Notes: a model not told the origin generated them from the sequence alone. A DNA stretch of 64,000 bases from Pseudomonas peradeniyensis (GCF_014268935.2 NZ_JABWRJ020000002.1:186001-250000), one strand, 5' to 3'; positions 38,653 through 49,900 are shown, counted from the first letter of the stretch. Translations and numbers: made by a program.

Positions 38653-39653
38653 TGGGCGTTCTCCTGGTCGAATTGACGTTGCGCGTTCTGCCCGCTCATG
38701 GCCATGGACAGCACGGCCATGCGCACGGCGATGCCGTAGGTGACCTGGTTGAGGATCACCGAGTGCTGGCCGTCGGCCACCGCCGATTCGATTTCCACGC
38801 CGCGGTTGATCGGGCCCGGGTGCATGACGATGGCATCCGGCTTGGCCCCGGCCAGGCGCGCGGTGGTCAGGCCGAACAGGCGGTAGAACTCGCCCTCGCT
38901 GGGCAGCAGGCCACCGGCCATGCGCTCGCGCTGCAGGCGCAGCATGATCACCACGTCGACGTCCTTGAGGCCTTCGGCGAGGTCGGTGTAGACCTTCACC
39001 CCGTACTGCTCGATACCGATCGGGATCAGCGTCTTCGGGCCGATCACGCGGATGTCCGGGCAGCCCAGCGCCTTGAGCGCGAGCATGTCCGAGCGGGCCA
39101 CCCGCGAGTGCAGGATGTCGCCGACGATGGCCACGGAGAGGTTTTCGAAACCGCCCTTGTGCCGACGAATGGTGAGCATGTCGAGCATACCCTGGGTCGG
39201 GTGGGCGTGACGGCCGTCACCACCGTTGATCACCGCCACGTCCGGGCACACATGCTCGGCGATGAAGTGGGCGGCGCCGGAATCGGAGTGGCGCACGACG
39301 AACATGTCGGCGGCCATGGCCTCCAGGTTGCGCAGGGTGTCGAACAGGGTCTCGCCCTTGCTGGTCGAGGAAGTCGACACGTTCAGGCTGATCACGTCGG
39401 CCGACAGGCGCTGGGCGGCCAGTTCGAAGGTGGTGCGGGTACGGGTGGAGTTCTCGAAGAACACGTTGCACACGGTCTTGCCGCGCAGCAACGGGACTTT
39501 CTTCACGGCCCGGGCGCCGACTTCGAGGAACGAGTCGGCGGTGTCGAGGATCTCGGTGAGCAGTTCGCGGGGCAAACCGTCGAGCGAGAGGAAGTGGCGC
39601 AGCTGGCCCTGATCATTGAGCTGCAGCGGGCGCTTGGCGTCGAATGGCGTCAT
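38649..39653 (-). CDS. pyrB: Aspartate carbamoyltransferase catalytic subunit
   Basis: Catalyses carbamoyl phosphate plus aspartate to carbamoyl-aspartate, the committed step of pyrimidine synthesis. The 334 residues show the carbamoyl phosphate motif STRTRTTFE (about 68-76), HPTQGMLDM and the aspartate-site region LRLQRERM, with the C-terminal [11 protein letters not shown]. About 20 extra N-terminal residues are typical of Pseudomonas enzymes, where they bear the nucleotide effector site. No pyrI is present; the neighbour pyrC' takes the structural role. It lies 12 bases after pyrR. Confidence 0.96.
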   Translation of the reverse strand: MTPFDAKRPLQLNDQGQLRHFLSLDGLPRELLTEILDTADSFLEVGARAVKKVPLLRGKTVCNVFFENSTRTRTTFELAAQRLSADVISLNVSTSSTSKGETLFDTLRNLEAMAADMFVVRHSDSGAAHFIAEHVCPDVAVINGGDGRHAHPTQGMLDMLTIRRHKGGFENLSVAIVGDILHSRVARSDMLALKALGCPDIRVIGPKTLIPIGIEQYGVKVYTDLAEGLKDVDVVIMLRLQRERMAGGLLPSEGEFYRLFGLTTARLAGAKPDAIVMHPGPINRGVEIESAVADGQHSVILNQVTYGIAVRMAVLSMAMSGQNAQRQFDQENAQ

Positions 39654-39665
39654 CGCGGGGGACTC

Positions 39666-40184
39666 TTAAAGGGCGGAAGCGGGAGCGAGGTCCTGGCGCT
39701 CGAGGGCGAGCGGCGTGGGTCCGGTCAATTTTACCCGTTCATGGGCAGCCAGGGACAGGGTGGCGCCGAGTACATTCGGCCGGATCGGCAGTTCGCCGGC
39801 ATCCAGGTCGAGCAGGCAGGCCAGGGTCACGCTGGCCGGACGGCCATAGTCGAACAGTTCGTTGAGGGCGGCGCGGATGGTGCGCCCGCTCATCAGCACA
39901 TCGTCTACCAGCACCAGGTGCTGGCCTTCGATCTCGAACGGCAGCTCCGAAGGGCGCACCTGCGGGTGCAGGCCGTTCTGGCTGAAGTCGTCGCGGTAGA
40001 AGGACACATCCAGGGTACCCAGCGGGCCCTGGTCGCCCAGCTCGGCCTGCAGGGCCTGGGCCACCCACACTCCGCCGGTGCGGATGCCGATGAAACGCGG
40101 CTCGGTGATGCCGCGGCGGGCCAGGTGGGCGCGAAGGTCGACGGCCATCTGCCGGATCAGGTCGGCGGGATTGGGTAGGCTCAT
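39666..40184 (-). CDS. pyrR: Bifunctional pyrimidine regulator / uracil phosphoribosyltransferase
   Basis: Type I phosphoribosyltransferase of 172 residues. The PRPP-binding loop reads [21 protein letters not shown] (key residues VDDVLxSGRT) near 95-112. PyrR proteins regulate pyr operons by binding mRNA in Gram-positives; in Pseudomonas it is linked to control of pyrB expression, by a mechanism less well defined. It precedes pyrB and pyrC' on the same strand, so it probably co-regulates them. Confidence 0.93.
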   Translation of the reverse strand: MSLPNPADLIRQMAVDLRAHLARRGITEPRFIGIRTGGVWVAQALQAELGDQGPLGTLDVSFYRDDFSQNGLHPQVRPSELPFEIEGQHLVLVDDVLMSGRTIRAALNELFDYGRPASVTLACLLDLDAGELPIRPNVLGATLSLAAHERVKLTGPTPLALERQDLAPASAL

Positions 40185-40235
40185 TGCGTGCTCCTCGGAA
40201 GGCGGGCGCCGGCTCCAGCCGGCGGCAAAGCGGAT

Positions 40236-40661
40236 TTAAGTGTTGGCCTCCAGCCAGCCTTGCAGCAGCAGGGCGGCGGCGATGGCGTCGACCGGGTTGT
40301 CGCGGTAGCTGCCGTGGCGCCCGCCCCGGGCCATCTGCTCGCCCTTGGCCTCGAAGGTGGTCAGGCGTTCGTCGTGGGTGTGCACCGGCAGGTTGTAGCG
40401 GCCGTGCAGGCGCCGGGCGAATTTCTCGGCGCGCTCGCTCATCTCGCTGGGCGTGCCGTCCATGTTCAGCGGCAGGCCGACGACGATGGCGTCGGGTTTC
40501 CACTCCTTGATCAGCTTCTCGACCTGGTTCCAGTCCGGCACGCCGTTCTGGGCCTTGAGCGTGCACAGCTCGCGGGCCTGGCCGGTGATTACCTGGCCGA
40601 CGGCCACGCCGATCTGTCGGGTGCCATAGTCGAAGCCCAGCAGCAGACGCAGTTCGGCCAT
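40236..40661 (-). CDS. yqgF: Putative pre-16S rRNA nuclease / Holliday junction resolvase-like YqgF
   Basis: RNase H-like nuclease of 141 residues. LLGFDYGTRQIGVAVG at residues 6-21 carries the first catalytic aspartate, DAIVVGLPLNMDGTPS the central motif, and PVDAIAAALLLQGWL the C-terminal acidic residue. Members process the 5' end of 16S rRNA and are also named RuvX. The start overlaps the algH stop by one base. Confidence 0.94.
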   Translation of the reverse strand: MAELRLLLGFDYGTRQIGVAVGQVITGQARELCTLKAQNGVPDWNQVEKLIKEWKPDAIVVGLPLNMDGTPSEMSERAEKFARRLHGRYNLPVHTHDERLTTFEAKGEQMARGGRHGSYRDNPVDAIAAALLLQGWLEANT

Positions 40662-41230
40662 CAGGCGTGGCCCGCCTGGCTGGTCAGCAGGCTGAGGTTG
40701 ATCCCCAGGCTCGCGGCGGCGGCGCCCAGGCGCTGGTCGCTGGCCAGGCCGAAGATGATCTCGGGGTCGAAGGGGCAGTTGAGCCAGGCGTTGTCGGCCA
40801 GCTCCGCCTCCAGCTGGCCGGCTTCCCAGCCCGCGTAGCCCAGGGTGATCAGGCTCTTGCGCGGGCCGTCGCCGGCGGCGATGGCGAACAGCACGTCCTG
40901 GGAGGTGGACAGCGACAGGCCCTCCAGCTCGACCGTGGCTTGGTAGCTGCGGTCGTTGCTGTGCAGCACGAAGCCGCGGTCAGTCTGCACCGGGCCGCCC
41001 TGGTAGATCGGGATGTGCAGGGTGCTGGCGGGCGGCTCGTCGTTGGGGCGCAACTGCTCGAGGATGTCGGCCAGGTTCAGCTCCTGCGGGCGGTTGACCA
41101 CCAGGCCCATGGCGCCGTGGGCATTGTGCTCGACGATGTAGGTGAGGGTCTGGGCAAAGTTCGGATCGGCCATGTGCGGCATGGCGATCAGGAACTGGTG
41201 CTTGAGGTAGCTGGGGGCGAGGGTTTTCAT
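40661..41230 (-). CDS. algH: YqgE/AlgH family protein
   Basis: UPF0301 family protein of 189 residues, starting MKTLAPSYLKHQFLIAMPHM. The family marks HNAHGAMGLVVNRP and YQGGPVQTDRGFVLHS are clear. AlgH was named as a regulator of alginate in P. aeruginosa, but its biochemical activity is not established. The conserved pairing with yqgF downstream is seen in many proteobacteria. The frame to 41266 is longer, but the ATG at 41230 gives the conserved start. Confidence 0.93.
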   Translation of the reverse strand: MKTLAPSYLKHQFLIAMPHMADPNFAQTLTYIVEHNAHGAMGLVVNRPQELNLADILEQLRPNDEPPASTLHIPIYQGGPVQTDRGFVLHSNDRSYQATVELEGLSLSTSQDVLFAIAAGDGPRKSLITLGYAGWEAGQLEAELADNAWLNCPFDPEIIFGLASDQRLGAAAASLGINLSLLTSQAGHA

Positions 41231-41288
41231 GTCCGCTAGTGTGGCGCCAGGTGACGAGGCTGACAAGGTGCGCGGAAGGCTGTTGGTA

Positions 41289-41305
41289 CTCCCGCTCCCA
41301 CGACA
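41289..41305. repeat. Solo REP half-site
   Basis: CTCCCGCTCCCACGACA resembles the right half of the REP units, in the gap between tonB and algH. There is no partner in inverted orientation. Confidence 0.4.
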
Positions 41306-41325
41306 TCGTCAGCAGCTCCTAAGGG

Positions 41326-42225
41326 TCAGTTGCTCGACAGCTTGTCCCCGCGGGCGAAGCGCCAGGTGCGGATGATCTCCAGGCGGTCGAATTCCGCCAG
41401 GTCGCCGGTGAACGGCGCGAACGGCGCCGCCAGGCGCACGATGCGCTGGGCCGCCTGGTCCAGTACCGGCTGGCCCGACGATTCCAGCACCAGTACTTCG
41501 TACAGCGAGCCATCGCGGTTGATCGACACCATCATTCGCAGACTGCCGTACATCTGCTGGCGTCGGGCTTCCTCGGGGTAGTTGAGGTTGCCGATGCGTT
41601 CGACCTTCTTGCGCCACTCTTCCTTGTACCAGGCGCCCTTGTCGCGCAGGGTCGAGGCGGCGTTCAGACGATGGATGCGCGGGCGCTTGGCATACAGTTG
41701 CTGTTCATGGGACAGCTCGGCCTCGAGGCTGGCGATCTGGCTGGACAGCTGCGAGCTGTCGAAGTCCGGCACCTTGGCTTCGGGCTTGGGCTGCGGCTTG
41801 CTTTCCTTCGGCTTGGGCTCGACCTTCTGGGTTTTCGGCGCCTGGGTGGCGACCACCGACTTCGCTGGTGCAGGCGGCGTTTCCGGTTTCGCCGCCGGTG
41901 GCGGGGTGATCTTGTTGATCTTGCTGTCCTGGAACGGCGCGACCTCGGTGGTCTTGGGCACCGCCTTCTTTTCCAGGGTGCCGCTGCCCTGCTGGTTTTC
42001 CTGGGCCTGGAAATCGGCCTTCTCGGGCGCCTTCTCGCTCTTGAAGGTGGCCAGGGTGATGTCCATGGTGTGGCGGATATCAGCCGGCTTGACCACGGTG
42101 AAACCCACGCCCAGGATCAGTGCCAGGTGCACCAGGGCGGCCAGGAACAGGGTGAAACCGAGCCGGTCCACCGGGCGAACGCGGGGTGGCAACAGGTCGG
42201 CGGGGATGTCGGCAGGCAGCGTCAT
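41326..42225 (-). CDS. TonB3-like energy transducer
   Basis: TonB-family protein of 299 residues. It has an N-terminal cytoplasmic tail, one membrane helix (about 24-44), a periplasmic Pro/Lys-rich spacer (about 100-160) and a C-terminal TonB domain with YPEEARRQQMYGSLRMMVSINRDGS and IIRTWRF. This places it among TonB3-type proteins, which in P. aeruginosa lie in the same gshB-pilG neighbourhood and affect twitching motility. No exbBD genes are adjacent. Its receptor partners are unknown. Confidence 0.85.
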   Translation of the reverse strand: MTLPADIPADLLPPRVRPVDRLGFTLFLAALVHLALILGVGFTVVKPADIRHTMDITLATFKSEKAPEKADFQAQENQQGSGTLEKKAVPKTTEVAPFQDSKINKITPPPAAKPETPPAPAKSVVATQAPKTQKVEPKPKESKPQPKPEAKVPDFDSSQLSSQIASLEAELSHEQQLYAKRPRIHRLNAASTLRDKGAWYKEEWRKKVERIGNLNYPEEARRQQMYGSLRMMVSINRDGSLYEVLVLESSGQPVLDQAAQRIVRLAAPFAPFTGDLAEFDRLEIIRTWRFARGDKLSSN

Positions 42226-42315
42226 CAGGTATCCAGCAACCGCGAAACAGGGCGCAGGTCAGCGAAAAAGGACCGGCATCATACCCCACTCCGCGGGTTT
42301 GCCACGTGTCGGCGG

Positions 42316-43269
42316 TCAGCGCGCCTGCAACTGGCGATCAATGGCGTCCATCAAACGGCCGCCAATGTCGGTGTTGTAGGCCGCGTCGATCTCGCGGATG
42401 CAGGTCGGGCTGGTGACGTTGATCTCGGTGAGGTAGTCGCCGATCACGTCCAGGCCGACGAACAGCAGGCCCTTTTCGCGCAGGGTCGGGCCGACCTGGG
42501 CGGCGATCCAGCGGTCGCGCTCGCTCAACGGCCGGGCTTCGCCGCGTCCGCCGGCGGCCAGGTTGCCGCGGGTCTCGCCGCTGGCCGGGATGCGCGCCAG
42601 GCAGTAGTCCACCGGCTCGCCGTCGATCATCAGGATGCGCTTGTCGCCGTCCTTGATCGCCGGCAGGTAGGCCTGGGCCATGATCTGCTGGGCGCCGAGC
42701 GCGGTCAGGGTCTCGAGGATCACCGACAGGTTGGGATCACCGGCCCGGTGACGGAAGATCGAGGTGCCGCCCATGCCGTCCAGCGGCTTGAGGATCACGT
42801 CGCCATGCTCGGCGGCGAAGGCGCGGATGATGTCCGGACGGCGGCTGACCAGGGTCGGCGGCGTGCACTGCGGGAACAGCGTGGCGAACAGCTTCTCGTT
42901 GCAGTCGCGCAGGCTCTGCGGGCGGTTGACCACCAGCACGCCTTCGGCCTCGGCCTGCTCCAGCAGGTAGGTGCTGTAGACGAACTCCATGTCGAAGGGC
43001 GGGTCCTTGCGCATCAGGATCACGTCCAGCTCGGCCAGCGGGCTGTCCTGCTCTTCGTCCAGCTCGAACCAGCGGGCCGGGTCGGCGAACACCTTGAGCG
43101 GGCGCATCCGCGCGCGGGCCTTGCCCTGGGCCTGGTACAGGTCGCGCTGTTCCATGTAGAACAGGCTCCAGCCACGGGCCTGGGCGGCCAGCAGCATGGC
43201 CAGCGAGCTGTCCTTTTTGTAGGAGATGGACGCGATGGGGTCCATGACAATCCCGAGGCGAACGCTCAT
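42316..43269 (-). CDS. gshB: Glutathione synthetase
   Basis: ATP-grasp ligase joining gamma-glutamylcysteine and glycine to make glutathione. The 317 residues begin MSVRLGIVMDPIASISYKKDSSLAM and include DVILMRKDPPFDMEF, VVNRP, DVILKPLDGMGGTSIFR (ATP loop) and the Mg site ending EINVTSPTCIREID. The ATG at 43269 has AGAGGA eight bases upstream; the frame continues to 43452, but that part is the divergent pilG promoter region. Confidence 0.97.
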   Translation of the reverse strand: MSVRLGIVMDPIASISYKKDSSLAMLLAAQARGWSLFYMEQRDLYQAQGKARARMRPLKVFADPARWFELDEEQDSPLAELDVILMRKDPPFDMEFVYSTYLLEQAEAEGVLVVNRPQSLRDCNEKLFATLFPQCTPPTLVSRRPDIIRAFAAEHGDVILKPLDGMGGTSIFRHRAGDPNLSVILETLTALGAQQIMAQAYLPAIKDGDKRILMIDGEPVDYCLARIPASGETRGNLAAGGRGEARPLSERDRWIAAQVGPTLREKGLLFVGLDVIGDYLTEINVTSPTCIREIDAAYNTDIGGRLMDAIDRQLQAR

Positions 43270-43390
43270 GGGGTAGTTCCTCTTGGCGGCGGGTGGCCGC
43301 GATGGCACGAAAGAAAAGTGGCTCAGGGTGGCGCCGGGCGCGCCCACGGTCAAGGGGCGGGCGGATGGAATGGCCCTCGGGACTGTGTTA

Positions 43391-43423
43391 AAAAGGCCAG
43401 GCACATGGCCTGCACGGCCTTTT
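43391..43423. other. Hairpin in the gshB-pilG divergent gap
   Basis: AAAAGGCC at 43391-43398 pairs with GGCCTTTT near 43416-43423, around an inner GGCC pair. It lies about 35 bases upstream of pilG and might be part of its leader or a protein-binding dyad. Confidence 0.35.
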
Positions 43424-43454
43424 GGCGAATTCGCTCCCAGGCAGAAGCGCAACT

Positions 43455-43856
43455 ATGGAACAACCCCTGAAGGTGATGGTGATCGACGACTCCCGCACGA
43501 TCCGCCGCACCGCGCAGATGTTGCTCGGCGAGGCCGGCTGCGAGGTGATCACCGCCAGTGACGGCTTCGACGCCCTGGCCAAGATCGTCGACCACAAGCC
43601 CCGGATCATCTTCGTCGATGTGCTGATGCCGCGCCTTGACGGTTACCAGACCTGCGCCATCATCAAGCACAACAACGCGTTCAAGGACACCCCGGTGATC
43701 CTGCTCTCTTCACGCGATGGCCTGTTCGACAAGGCCCGCGGCCGGGTGGTCGGCTCCGACCAGTTCCTGACCAAACCGTTCAGCAAGGAAGAACTGCTCG
43801 ACGCGATCCGCGCCAGTGTGCCCGGCTTCGTCGCGCAGGACCCACACGCACCCTGA
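43455..43856 (+). CDS. pilG: Twitching motility response regulator PilG
   Basis: Single-domain CheY-like receiver of 133 residues. The acidic pocket is in VMVIDDSRTI (D near 11-12), the phosphoacceptor aspartate in IIFVDVLMPRLDGY near 54, Ser in VILLSSRDG and Lys in FLTKPFSKEE. In P. aeruginosa PilG is phosphorylated by ChpA and promotes type IV pilus extension and cAMP signalling. The ATG at 43455 lacks a strong ribosome binding site. It leads the pilGHIJ-chpA cluster. Confidence 0.93.
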   Translation: MEQPLKVMVIDDSRTIRRTAQMLLGEAGCEVITASDGFDALAKIVDHKPRIIFVDVLMPRLDGYQTCAIIKHNNAFKDTPVILLSSRDGLFDKARGRVVGSDQFLTKPFSKEELLDAIRASVPGFVAQDPHAP

Positions 43857-43903
43857 CGCCGCCCTCGCCGGACGGCGTCTCTATTTCCTGATGGGGAAAC
43901 AGC

Positions 43904-44269
43904 ATGGCCCGAATTCTGATTGTCGACGACTCGCCGACAGAGATGTACAGATTGACCGAATGGCTGGAGAAAAGCGGCTATGGGGTGCTCAAGGCCGACA
44001 ATGGCGCCGACGGCGTGGCCCTGGCCCGCCAGGAGAAGCCCGATGCCGTGCTGATGGACATCGTCATGCCCGGCATGAACGGCTTCCAGGCCACCCGGCA
44101 ACTGAGCAAGGACCCGGAAACCAGCACCATTCCGGTGATCGTGGTGACCACCAAGGACCAGGAAACCGACCGCATCTGGGCCCAGCGCCAGGGCGCCCGC
44201 GATTTCCTGACCAAGCCGGTGGAGGAAGAGGCGCTGATCGCCAAGCTGAAAGAAGTGCTCGGCGCTTGA
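43904..44269 (+). CDS. pilH: Twitching motility response regulator PilH
   Basis: Second CheY-like receiver, 121 residues, with LIVDDSPTEM, phosphoacceptor Asp in VLMDIVMPGMNGF near 52, Thr in VIVVTTKDQ and Lys in FLTKPVEEE. In P. aeruginosa PilH opposes PilG, favouring retraction or acting as a phosphate sink. It has no output domain. Its stop overlaps the pilI start. Confidence 0.93.
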   Translation: MARILIVDDSPTEMYRLTEWLEKSGYGVLKADNGADGVALARQEKPDAVLMDIVMPGMNGFQATRQLSKDPETSTIPVIVVTTKDQETDRIWAQRQGARDFLTKPVEEEALIAKLKEVLGA

Positions 44270-44820
44270 CCACCCGCCCCCAGGGCGCGTCGCTGACCGC
44301 CTTCGAGCTTTTGCTGGACATTGACCGGCGCTGCCGCCTGCTGGTGGCCGACCAGCCACCGCAGGACACCCGTCTGCAGCAGTGGAGCGGCATCGGCTTT
44401 CGCATCGCCGGGCAGTGGTTCGTCGCGCCTATGGGCGAGGTCGCCGAGGTGCTGCGCGAGCCCCGCAGCAGTCGGGTGCCGGGCGTGCAGCCGTGGGTTC
44501 GCGGGGTGGCCAACCTGCGCGGGCGGCTGTTGCCGGTGATGGACTTGTGCGCATTTTTCGGCCTCGGCCCGGCGGCGGCGGGCAAGCAACGGCGGGTGCT
44601 GGTGCTGGACCACGAGGAGCTGTTCGCCGGGCTGCTGGTGGACGAGGTGGTCGGCCTGCAGCACTTCGCCCTGAGCAGCCTCGAGCTGTCACCGCCGCAA
44701 CCGCTGATTCGCGCGGCCGCGCCCTTCGTGCAGGGCCATTTTCCCCGTGAACGCAACTGGGCGATCTTCAGCCCGTTCGCCCTGGCTCAGGCCCCGGGTT
44801 TTCTCGATGTGGCGTTGTAG
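44266..44820 (+). CDS. pilI: CheW-like adaptor PilI
   Basis: CheW-domain coupling protein of about 184 residues that links the receptor PilJ to the kinase ChpA. The CheW beta-barrel runs from GIGFRIAGQWFVAPMGEVAEVL through VPGVQPWVRGVANLRGRLLPVMDL to the end. No ATG is available near the start; TTG at 44266 overlaps the pilH stop (TTGA) and gives the whole domain, so I use it. The frame is open much further upstream through pilH. Confidence 0.88.
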   Translation: MTTRPQGASLTAFELLLDIDRRCRLLVADQPPQDTRLQQWSGIGFRIAGQWFVAPMGEVAEVLREPRSSRVPGVQPWVRGVANLRGRLLPVMDLCAFFGLGPAAAGKQRRVLVLDHEELFAGLLVDEVVGLQHFALSSLELSPPQPLIRAAAPFVQGHFPRERNWAIFSPFALAQAPGFLDVAL

Positions 44821-44832
44821 AGGATTTTCGAC

Positions 44833-46908
44833 GTGAACAAGCCAGGACCTTCCGTTGCCACCGCCGGCGTCTCGCCGGCCGCCGTGGCCCAGCGCCCGCG
44901 CAGCACCGCGCAGATCACCGTGCTGTTCGTGGTGCTGATCCTGTCGATCGTCCTGCTGTTCGCCAACTTCGCCTACCTCAACACCCAGGCCAACCACGAC
45001 AAGCAGTACATCGGCCATGCCGGCGAGCTGCGCGTGCTGTCCCAGCGTATCGCCAAGAACGCCACCGAGGCGGCGGCGGGCAAGGCGCTGGCGTTCAAGC
45101 TGCTCAGCGATGCACGCAACGACTTCGAGCGGCGCTGGAGCTACCTGCGCGAGGGCGACAAGACCACCGGCCTGCCCGCCGCGCCGGTGACGGTGCGCGA
45201 CGAGATGGACGCGGTGCGCCAGGATTGGGAGAACCTGCGCAAGAACACCGACACCATCCTCGCCAGCGAACAGACCGTGCTGTCGCTGCACCAGGTGGCG
45301 GCCACCCTGGCCGAGACCGTGCCGCAGCTGCAGGTCGAATACGAGAAGGTGGTGGAGATCCTGCTGCAGAGCGGTGCGCCGGCCAACCAGGTGGCGGTGG
45401 CCCAGCGCCAGTTGCTGCTGGCCGAACGCATTCTCGGCTCGGTCAACACCGTGCTCGCCGGCGACGAGACCTCGGTTCAGGCCGCCGATGCCTTTGGCCG
45501 CGATGCCAGCCGTTTCGGCCAGGTGCTCGAAGGCATGCTCGCCGGCAACCCGGCGATCCAGGTCACCCGGGTCGAGGACGCCGATGCCCGGGCGCGGCTG
45601 GCCGAGATCGCCGAGTTGTTCCAGTTCGTCTCGGGCTCGGTGGACGAGATCCTCGAGACCTCGCCCGAGCTGTTTCGCGTACGCGAGGCCGCCGGCAACA
45701 TCTTCAGCCTGTCGCAGACTTTGCTCGACGAGGCCTCGCACCTGGCCAACGGTTTCGAGAACCTGGCCGGCGGGCGCACCCTGGACACCGTCGGCGGCTA
45801 CGTGCTCGGCCTGCTGGCGCTGGCCTCGATCATCCTCATCGGCCTGGTGATGGTGCGTGCCACCCACCGCCAGCTGCGCGAGACCGCCGAGAAGAACGAA
45901 CGCAACCAGCAGGCGATCATGCGCTTGCTCGACGAGATCGAGGAGCTGGCCGACGGCGACCTGACCGTCACCGTGTCGGTCACCGAGGACTTCACCGGCG
46001 CCATCGCCGACTCGATCAACTACTCGGTCGACCAGCTGCGCGACCTGGTCGCCACCATCAACCACAGCGCCGAGCAGGTCGCCGCCGCCGTGCAGGACAC
46101 CCAGAACACCGCCCGCCAGTTGGCCAAGGCCTCCGAGCACCAGGCCGAGCAGATCAGCGAGGCCTCCGAGGCAGTAGGCGACATGGTCGAGTCGATCGAC
46201 CGGGTCTCGGCCCACGCCTACGAGTCGGCCAAGGTGGCCGAGCGCTCGGTGGCCATCGCCAACAAGGGCAACGAGGTGGTGCACAACACCATCCACGGCA
46301 TGGACAACATCCGCGAGCAGATCCAGGACACCGCCAAGCGAATCAAGCGCCTGGGCGAGTCGTCCCAGGAGATCGGCGATATCGTCAGCCTGATCGACGA
46401 TATTGCCGAGCAGACCAACATCCTCGCCCTCAACGCGGCGATCCAGGCTTCGCTGGCCGGCGAGGCCGGTCGTGGCTTCGCCGTGGTCGCCGACGAGGTG
46501 CAGCGCCTGGCCGAGCGATCCTCCTCGGCGACCCGGCAGATCGAGGCGCTGGTACGGACCATCCAGGTCGACACCAACGAGGCGGTGATTTCCATGGAAC
46601 AGACCACCGCCGAAGTGGTGCGTGGCGCGCGCCTGGCGCAGGATGCCGGGGTGGCCCTGGCGGAAATCGAGGGCGTTTCGCAGACCATGGCCGAACTTAT
46701 CCACAGCATCTCCGACGCCGCCCAGTTGCAGACCTCCTCGGCCGGGCAGATTTCCCACACCATGGCGGTGATCCAGCAAATCACTGCGCAGACCTCCGCC
46801 GGCTCCGGCGCCACCGCCGACAGCATCCGCCACCTGGCGCGCATGGCCAGTGAGATGCGCCGCTCGGTGTCCGGCTTCACCTTGCCAAAACCGGTGGAGC
46901 GCTCGTGA
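44833..46908 (+). CDS. pilJ: Type IV pilus methyl-accepting chemoreceptor PilJ
   Basis: Membrane receptor of 691 residues for the Pil-Chp system. A membrane helix at about residues 28-50 is followed by a PilJ-type periplasmic domain ([19 protein letters not shown] motif), a second helix near 325-345, HAMP, and a signalling hairpin [23 protein letters not shown]. The IQAS variation in the tip distinguishes PilJ from swimming receptors. In P. aeruginosa PilJ senses pilin and surface contact. Translation starts at GTG with GAGGA upstream, and the stop overlaps chpA (GTGA). Confidence 0.94.
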   Translation: MNKPGPSVATAGVSPAAVAQRPRSTAQITVLFVVLILSIVLLFANFAYLNTQANHDKQYIGHAGELRVLSQRIAKNATEAAAGKALAFKLLSDARNDFERRWSYLREGDKTTGLPAAPVTVRDEMDAVRQDWENLRKNTDTILASEQTVLSLHQVAATLAETVPQLQVEYEKVVEILLQSGAPANQVAVAQRQLLLAERILGSVNTVLAGDETSVQAADAFGRDASRFGQVLEGMLAGNPAIQVTRVEDADARARLAEIAELFQFVSGSVDEILETSPELFRVREAAGNIFSLSQTLLDEASHLANGFENLAGGRTLDTVGGYVLGLLALASIILIGLVMVRATHRQLRETAEKNERNQQAIMRLLDEIEELADGDLTVTVSVTEDFTGAIADSINYSVDQLRDLVATINHSAEQVAAAVQDTQNTARQLAKASEHQAEQISEASEAVGDMVESIDRVSAHAYESAKVAERSVAIANKGNEVVHNTIHGMDNIREQIQDTAKRIKRLGESSQEIGDIVSLIDDIAEQTNILALNAAIQASLAGEAGRGFAVVADEVQRLAERSSSATRQIEALVRTIQVDTNEAVISMEQTTAEVVRGARLAQDAGVALAEIEGVSQTMAELIHSISDAAQLQTSSAGQISHTMAVIQQITAQTSAGSGATADSIRHLARMASEMRRSVSGFTLPKPVERS

Positions 46909-49900
46909 ACGAGGCGAACCTGAACGCGCCCGGCGAGCGTCACGACACGGTGGCCCTGGCCTGGACCAAGGCGCCGATCCTCGATTGCCTGGGCCAGGCA
47001 CGCCAGGCCCTGGAGCGTTTCTCGGCGGAGCCGGGCGACCTTTCGATGCTGGCGTTCTTCGTCGACAACCTGCACCAGGTCCACGGCTGTCTGCACATGC
47101 TCGCCTTGCCGGGCGCGATGCGCCTGGCCGAAGAGCTGGAGCTGCTCGGGCGGGCCATGGCCGACGGCCAGGTGAGCCCGCGTGGCGATTGCCTGGGCGC
47201 GCTGTTCCGCGGGCTCGAGCAATTGCCGCCGTACCTGGACCGCCTGCGTGGCGCGCGCCACGACCTGCCGCTGGTGGTCATGCCACTGCTCAACCAGCTG
47301 CGGGTTTGCCGTGGCGCCGAACCCCTGGCCCAGGGCAGCCTGCTGGGCGACCTGGGGCAACGGCTGGCCGGCGCGGCGGACCTGGCCAACCTCGACCTGT
47401 CCCTGGGCAGCTGGCGCGAACACATGCAGGCCGGCCCCGGGCGTGACGCGCTGCGTTCGGTGGTGATGGCCCTGTGTGACGACCTGATGCGCATCAAGGA
47501 TCGCCTCGACCCCTTCGTCGGTGGCGAGCGCTCGCCCAGCGAGCCACTGGAGGCGCTGCTGCCGCCCTTGCGGCACGTGGCTGATACCCTGGCGGTGCTT
47601 GGCTTCCAGCAGCCGCGGCGGGTGATCATCGACCAGGTGCTGGCGTTGCAGGCACTGGTCGAAAAAGACGGCGGCGTGGACGAGGCGGTGCTGATGGATG
47701 TCGCCGGGGCACTGCTGTATGTCGAGGCCACCCTCAACGGCATGGTCGGTCCGCTGGAGGAAATCAGCCCCGGCAGCCTGCCCGGCTCGGACCTGGCCGA
47801 AATCCGCCTGCTGGTGCTCAACGAATCGCTCAACGTGCTGCAGCAGGCCAAGGACCTGATCGGCGATTGCCTGGAGTCCGACTGGTCACGCCAGCGTCTG
47901 CAAGCCCTGCCCGGGTTGCTGCAACAGGTGCGCGGGGCGCTGGCGATGCTGATGCTGCCGACCGCCGCCGAGGTGTTCGCCGGTTGCGCGGGCTATGTGC
48001 AAGGCTGGCTGGTGCACCTGGAGGATGAGCCGCAAGCGGACGAGCTGGCGCACCTGGCCGATGCCCTGAGTGCCGGCGAGGCCTGGTTGCAATGGCGGGT
48101 GGCCGATCCGCTGGCCGACGCCCAGCGCTTCATCGACATGGCCCACGCCAGCTTGGCCGCGCTGGGCGTGCAGTGCGCGCGCGACACGTCAACCGCGGGC
48201 GGTGAGCAGGCGCTGGACGGTATCGACGATGAGTTGCGCGAGGTGTTCCTCGAAGAGGCTGGCGAGCTGCTGCCGGAAATCGAGCGTCAATGGCTGCGCT
48301 GGCGCGCCGACAACGGCCTGCGCGAGGCGTTGATCGAGGTGCGGCGGGCACTGCATACACTCAAGGGCAGCGGGCGGATGGTCCATGCCGAAGCCGTGGC
48401 CGAGCTGGCCTGGGGCGCCGAGCACCTGCTCAATCGGGTGCTGGAAGGGCGCATCGTGCTCAGCGCCGAAGGCTTGGTGGCCCTGCAGCAGGTGTTTGTG
48501 CGCCTGCCCGACCTGCTCGCTGATTTCGCCGCCAGCCAGTTGCCGCCCACGGCCGAGATCGAGCAGCTGGCCGGGCACCTGCATGCGTTGGCGCTCAACG
48601 ACACGCCGGTCAGCGCCAGTATCGATGGCCTCGATCCGCACTTGCTGGAGATCTTCCGCAACGAGGCCCAGGGCCATTTGGCCGGGCTCGATGGGTTCCT
48701 GCAGACGGTCGACGGCCGGGGCATCGCGGTCAACGACAGCCTGCAACGCGCCCTGCACACCCTCAAGGGCAGCGCCGCCATGGCCGGCGTGATGCCGGTA
48801 GCGGAACTGGCCACCGCCCTAGACCGCCTGGTGCGTGAATACAAGGGGCACCAGTTGCCCCTGCAAGTGGCCGAGATCGAACTGCTGGAGGCGGCGCGCT
48901 CGCTGTTGCACCTGGGCCTGGCCCAGCTGGGCAGCACGCCGCTGGCGCCGATCCCAGGGGCCGCCGGGCTGATCGAACAGGTCGGGCAGACGGTTGACGC
49001 CCGGTTGGCCCAACTCCAGGCCGAGCCGCATCCGCCGCGCCGGATCCGACGCGATCCGCAGCTGACGGCCACCTTCCTGACCATGGGCATGGATATCCTG
49101 CTCGATGCCGAGGCGCGGCTCGCCAACTGGCAGGGCGATCCCGCGCAACACCATGAGTTGCACCTGCTGCTCGAGGAGATGACCACCCTCGCTCACGGCG
49201 CGCACCAGGCCGAGTTGTGGCAGGTGGATGAGGTCTGCGAAGGGCTGCTGGACCTGTATGGCGCGGTGGAGGAGGGCAGCCTGGCGGTCACGCCGCGCTT
49301 CTTCGCCGTCGCCCGGCAAGCCCATGAGGCGCTGCTCGACCTGTTCGACGAGATAGCTGCCGGCCAGGACCCGAATCCCCGGCCCGAATGCCTGGCGGCC
49401 CTGCATGGCCTGCTCGACGATGCCCTCGACCCTGCCGCCCTGGGGCTGGTCGGGGCGAATGGCGTGACAGTGCTGACGACTCCAGGCGAGTTGCCGGACC
49501 CGGCGGTGGTCGAGCTGTTCCTCGAAGAAGCCGGGGACATCCTCGACGGTGCCGACCAGGCCTTGCGGCAATGGAAGTCCGATCCGGACAGCCTGTCGCC
49601 GCTGTCGGCGCTGCAGCACGATGTGCTCACCCTCAAGGGCGGGGCGCAGATGGCGGCGATCGGCGCCGTCGAGGTGCTGGCCCAGGAGCTGGCGCTGCTC
49701 TACGAAGGCTTGGTGGACCGCCGGCTGGGGGCCAGCCCGGCCCTGTTCGAGCTGCTCCGGCGCAGCCATGACGCCCTGGCCGAAATGCTGCGCAGCCTGC
49801 GCGAGGGCCAGGCACCGCTGTCGGCGGTGGCGTTGCTGGGCGAATTGCGCGAGTTCCGCCACAGCGCCCCGCCTCCCGTCGCCTCCGAGCCGCAGGACGA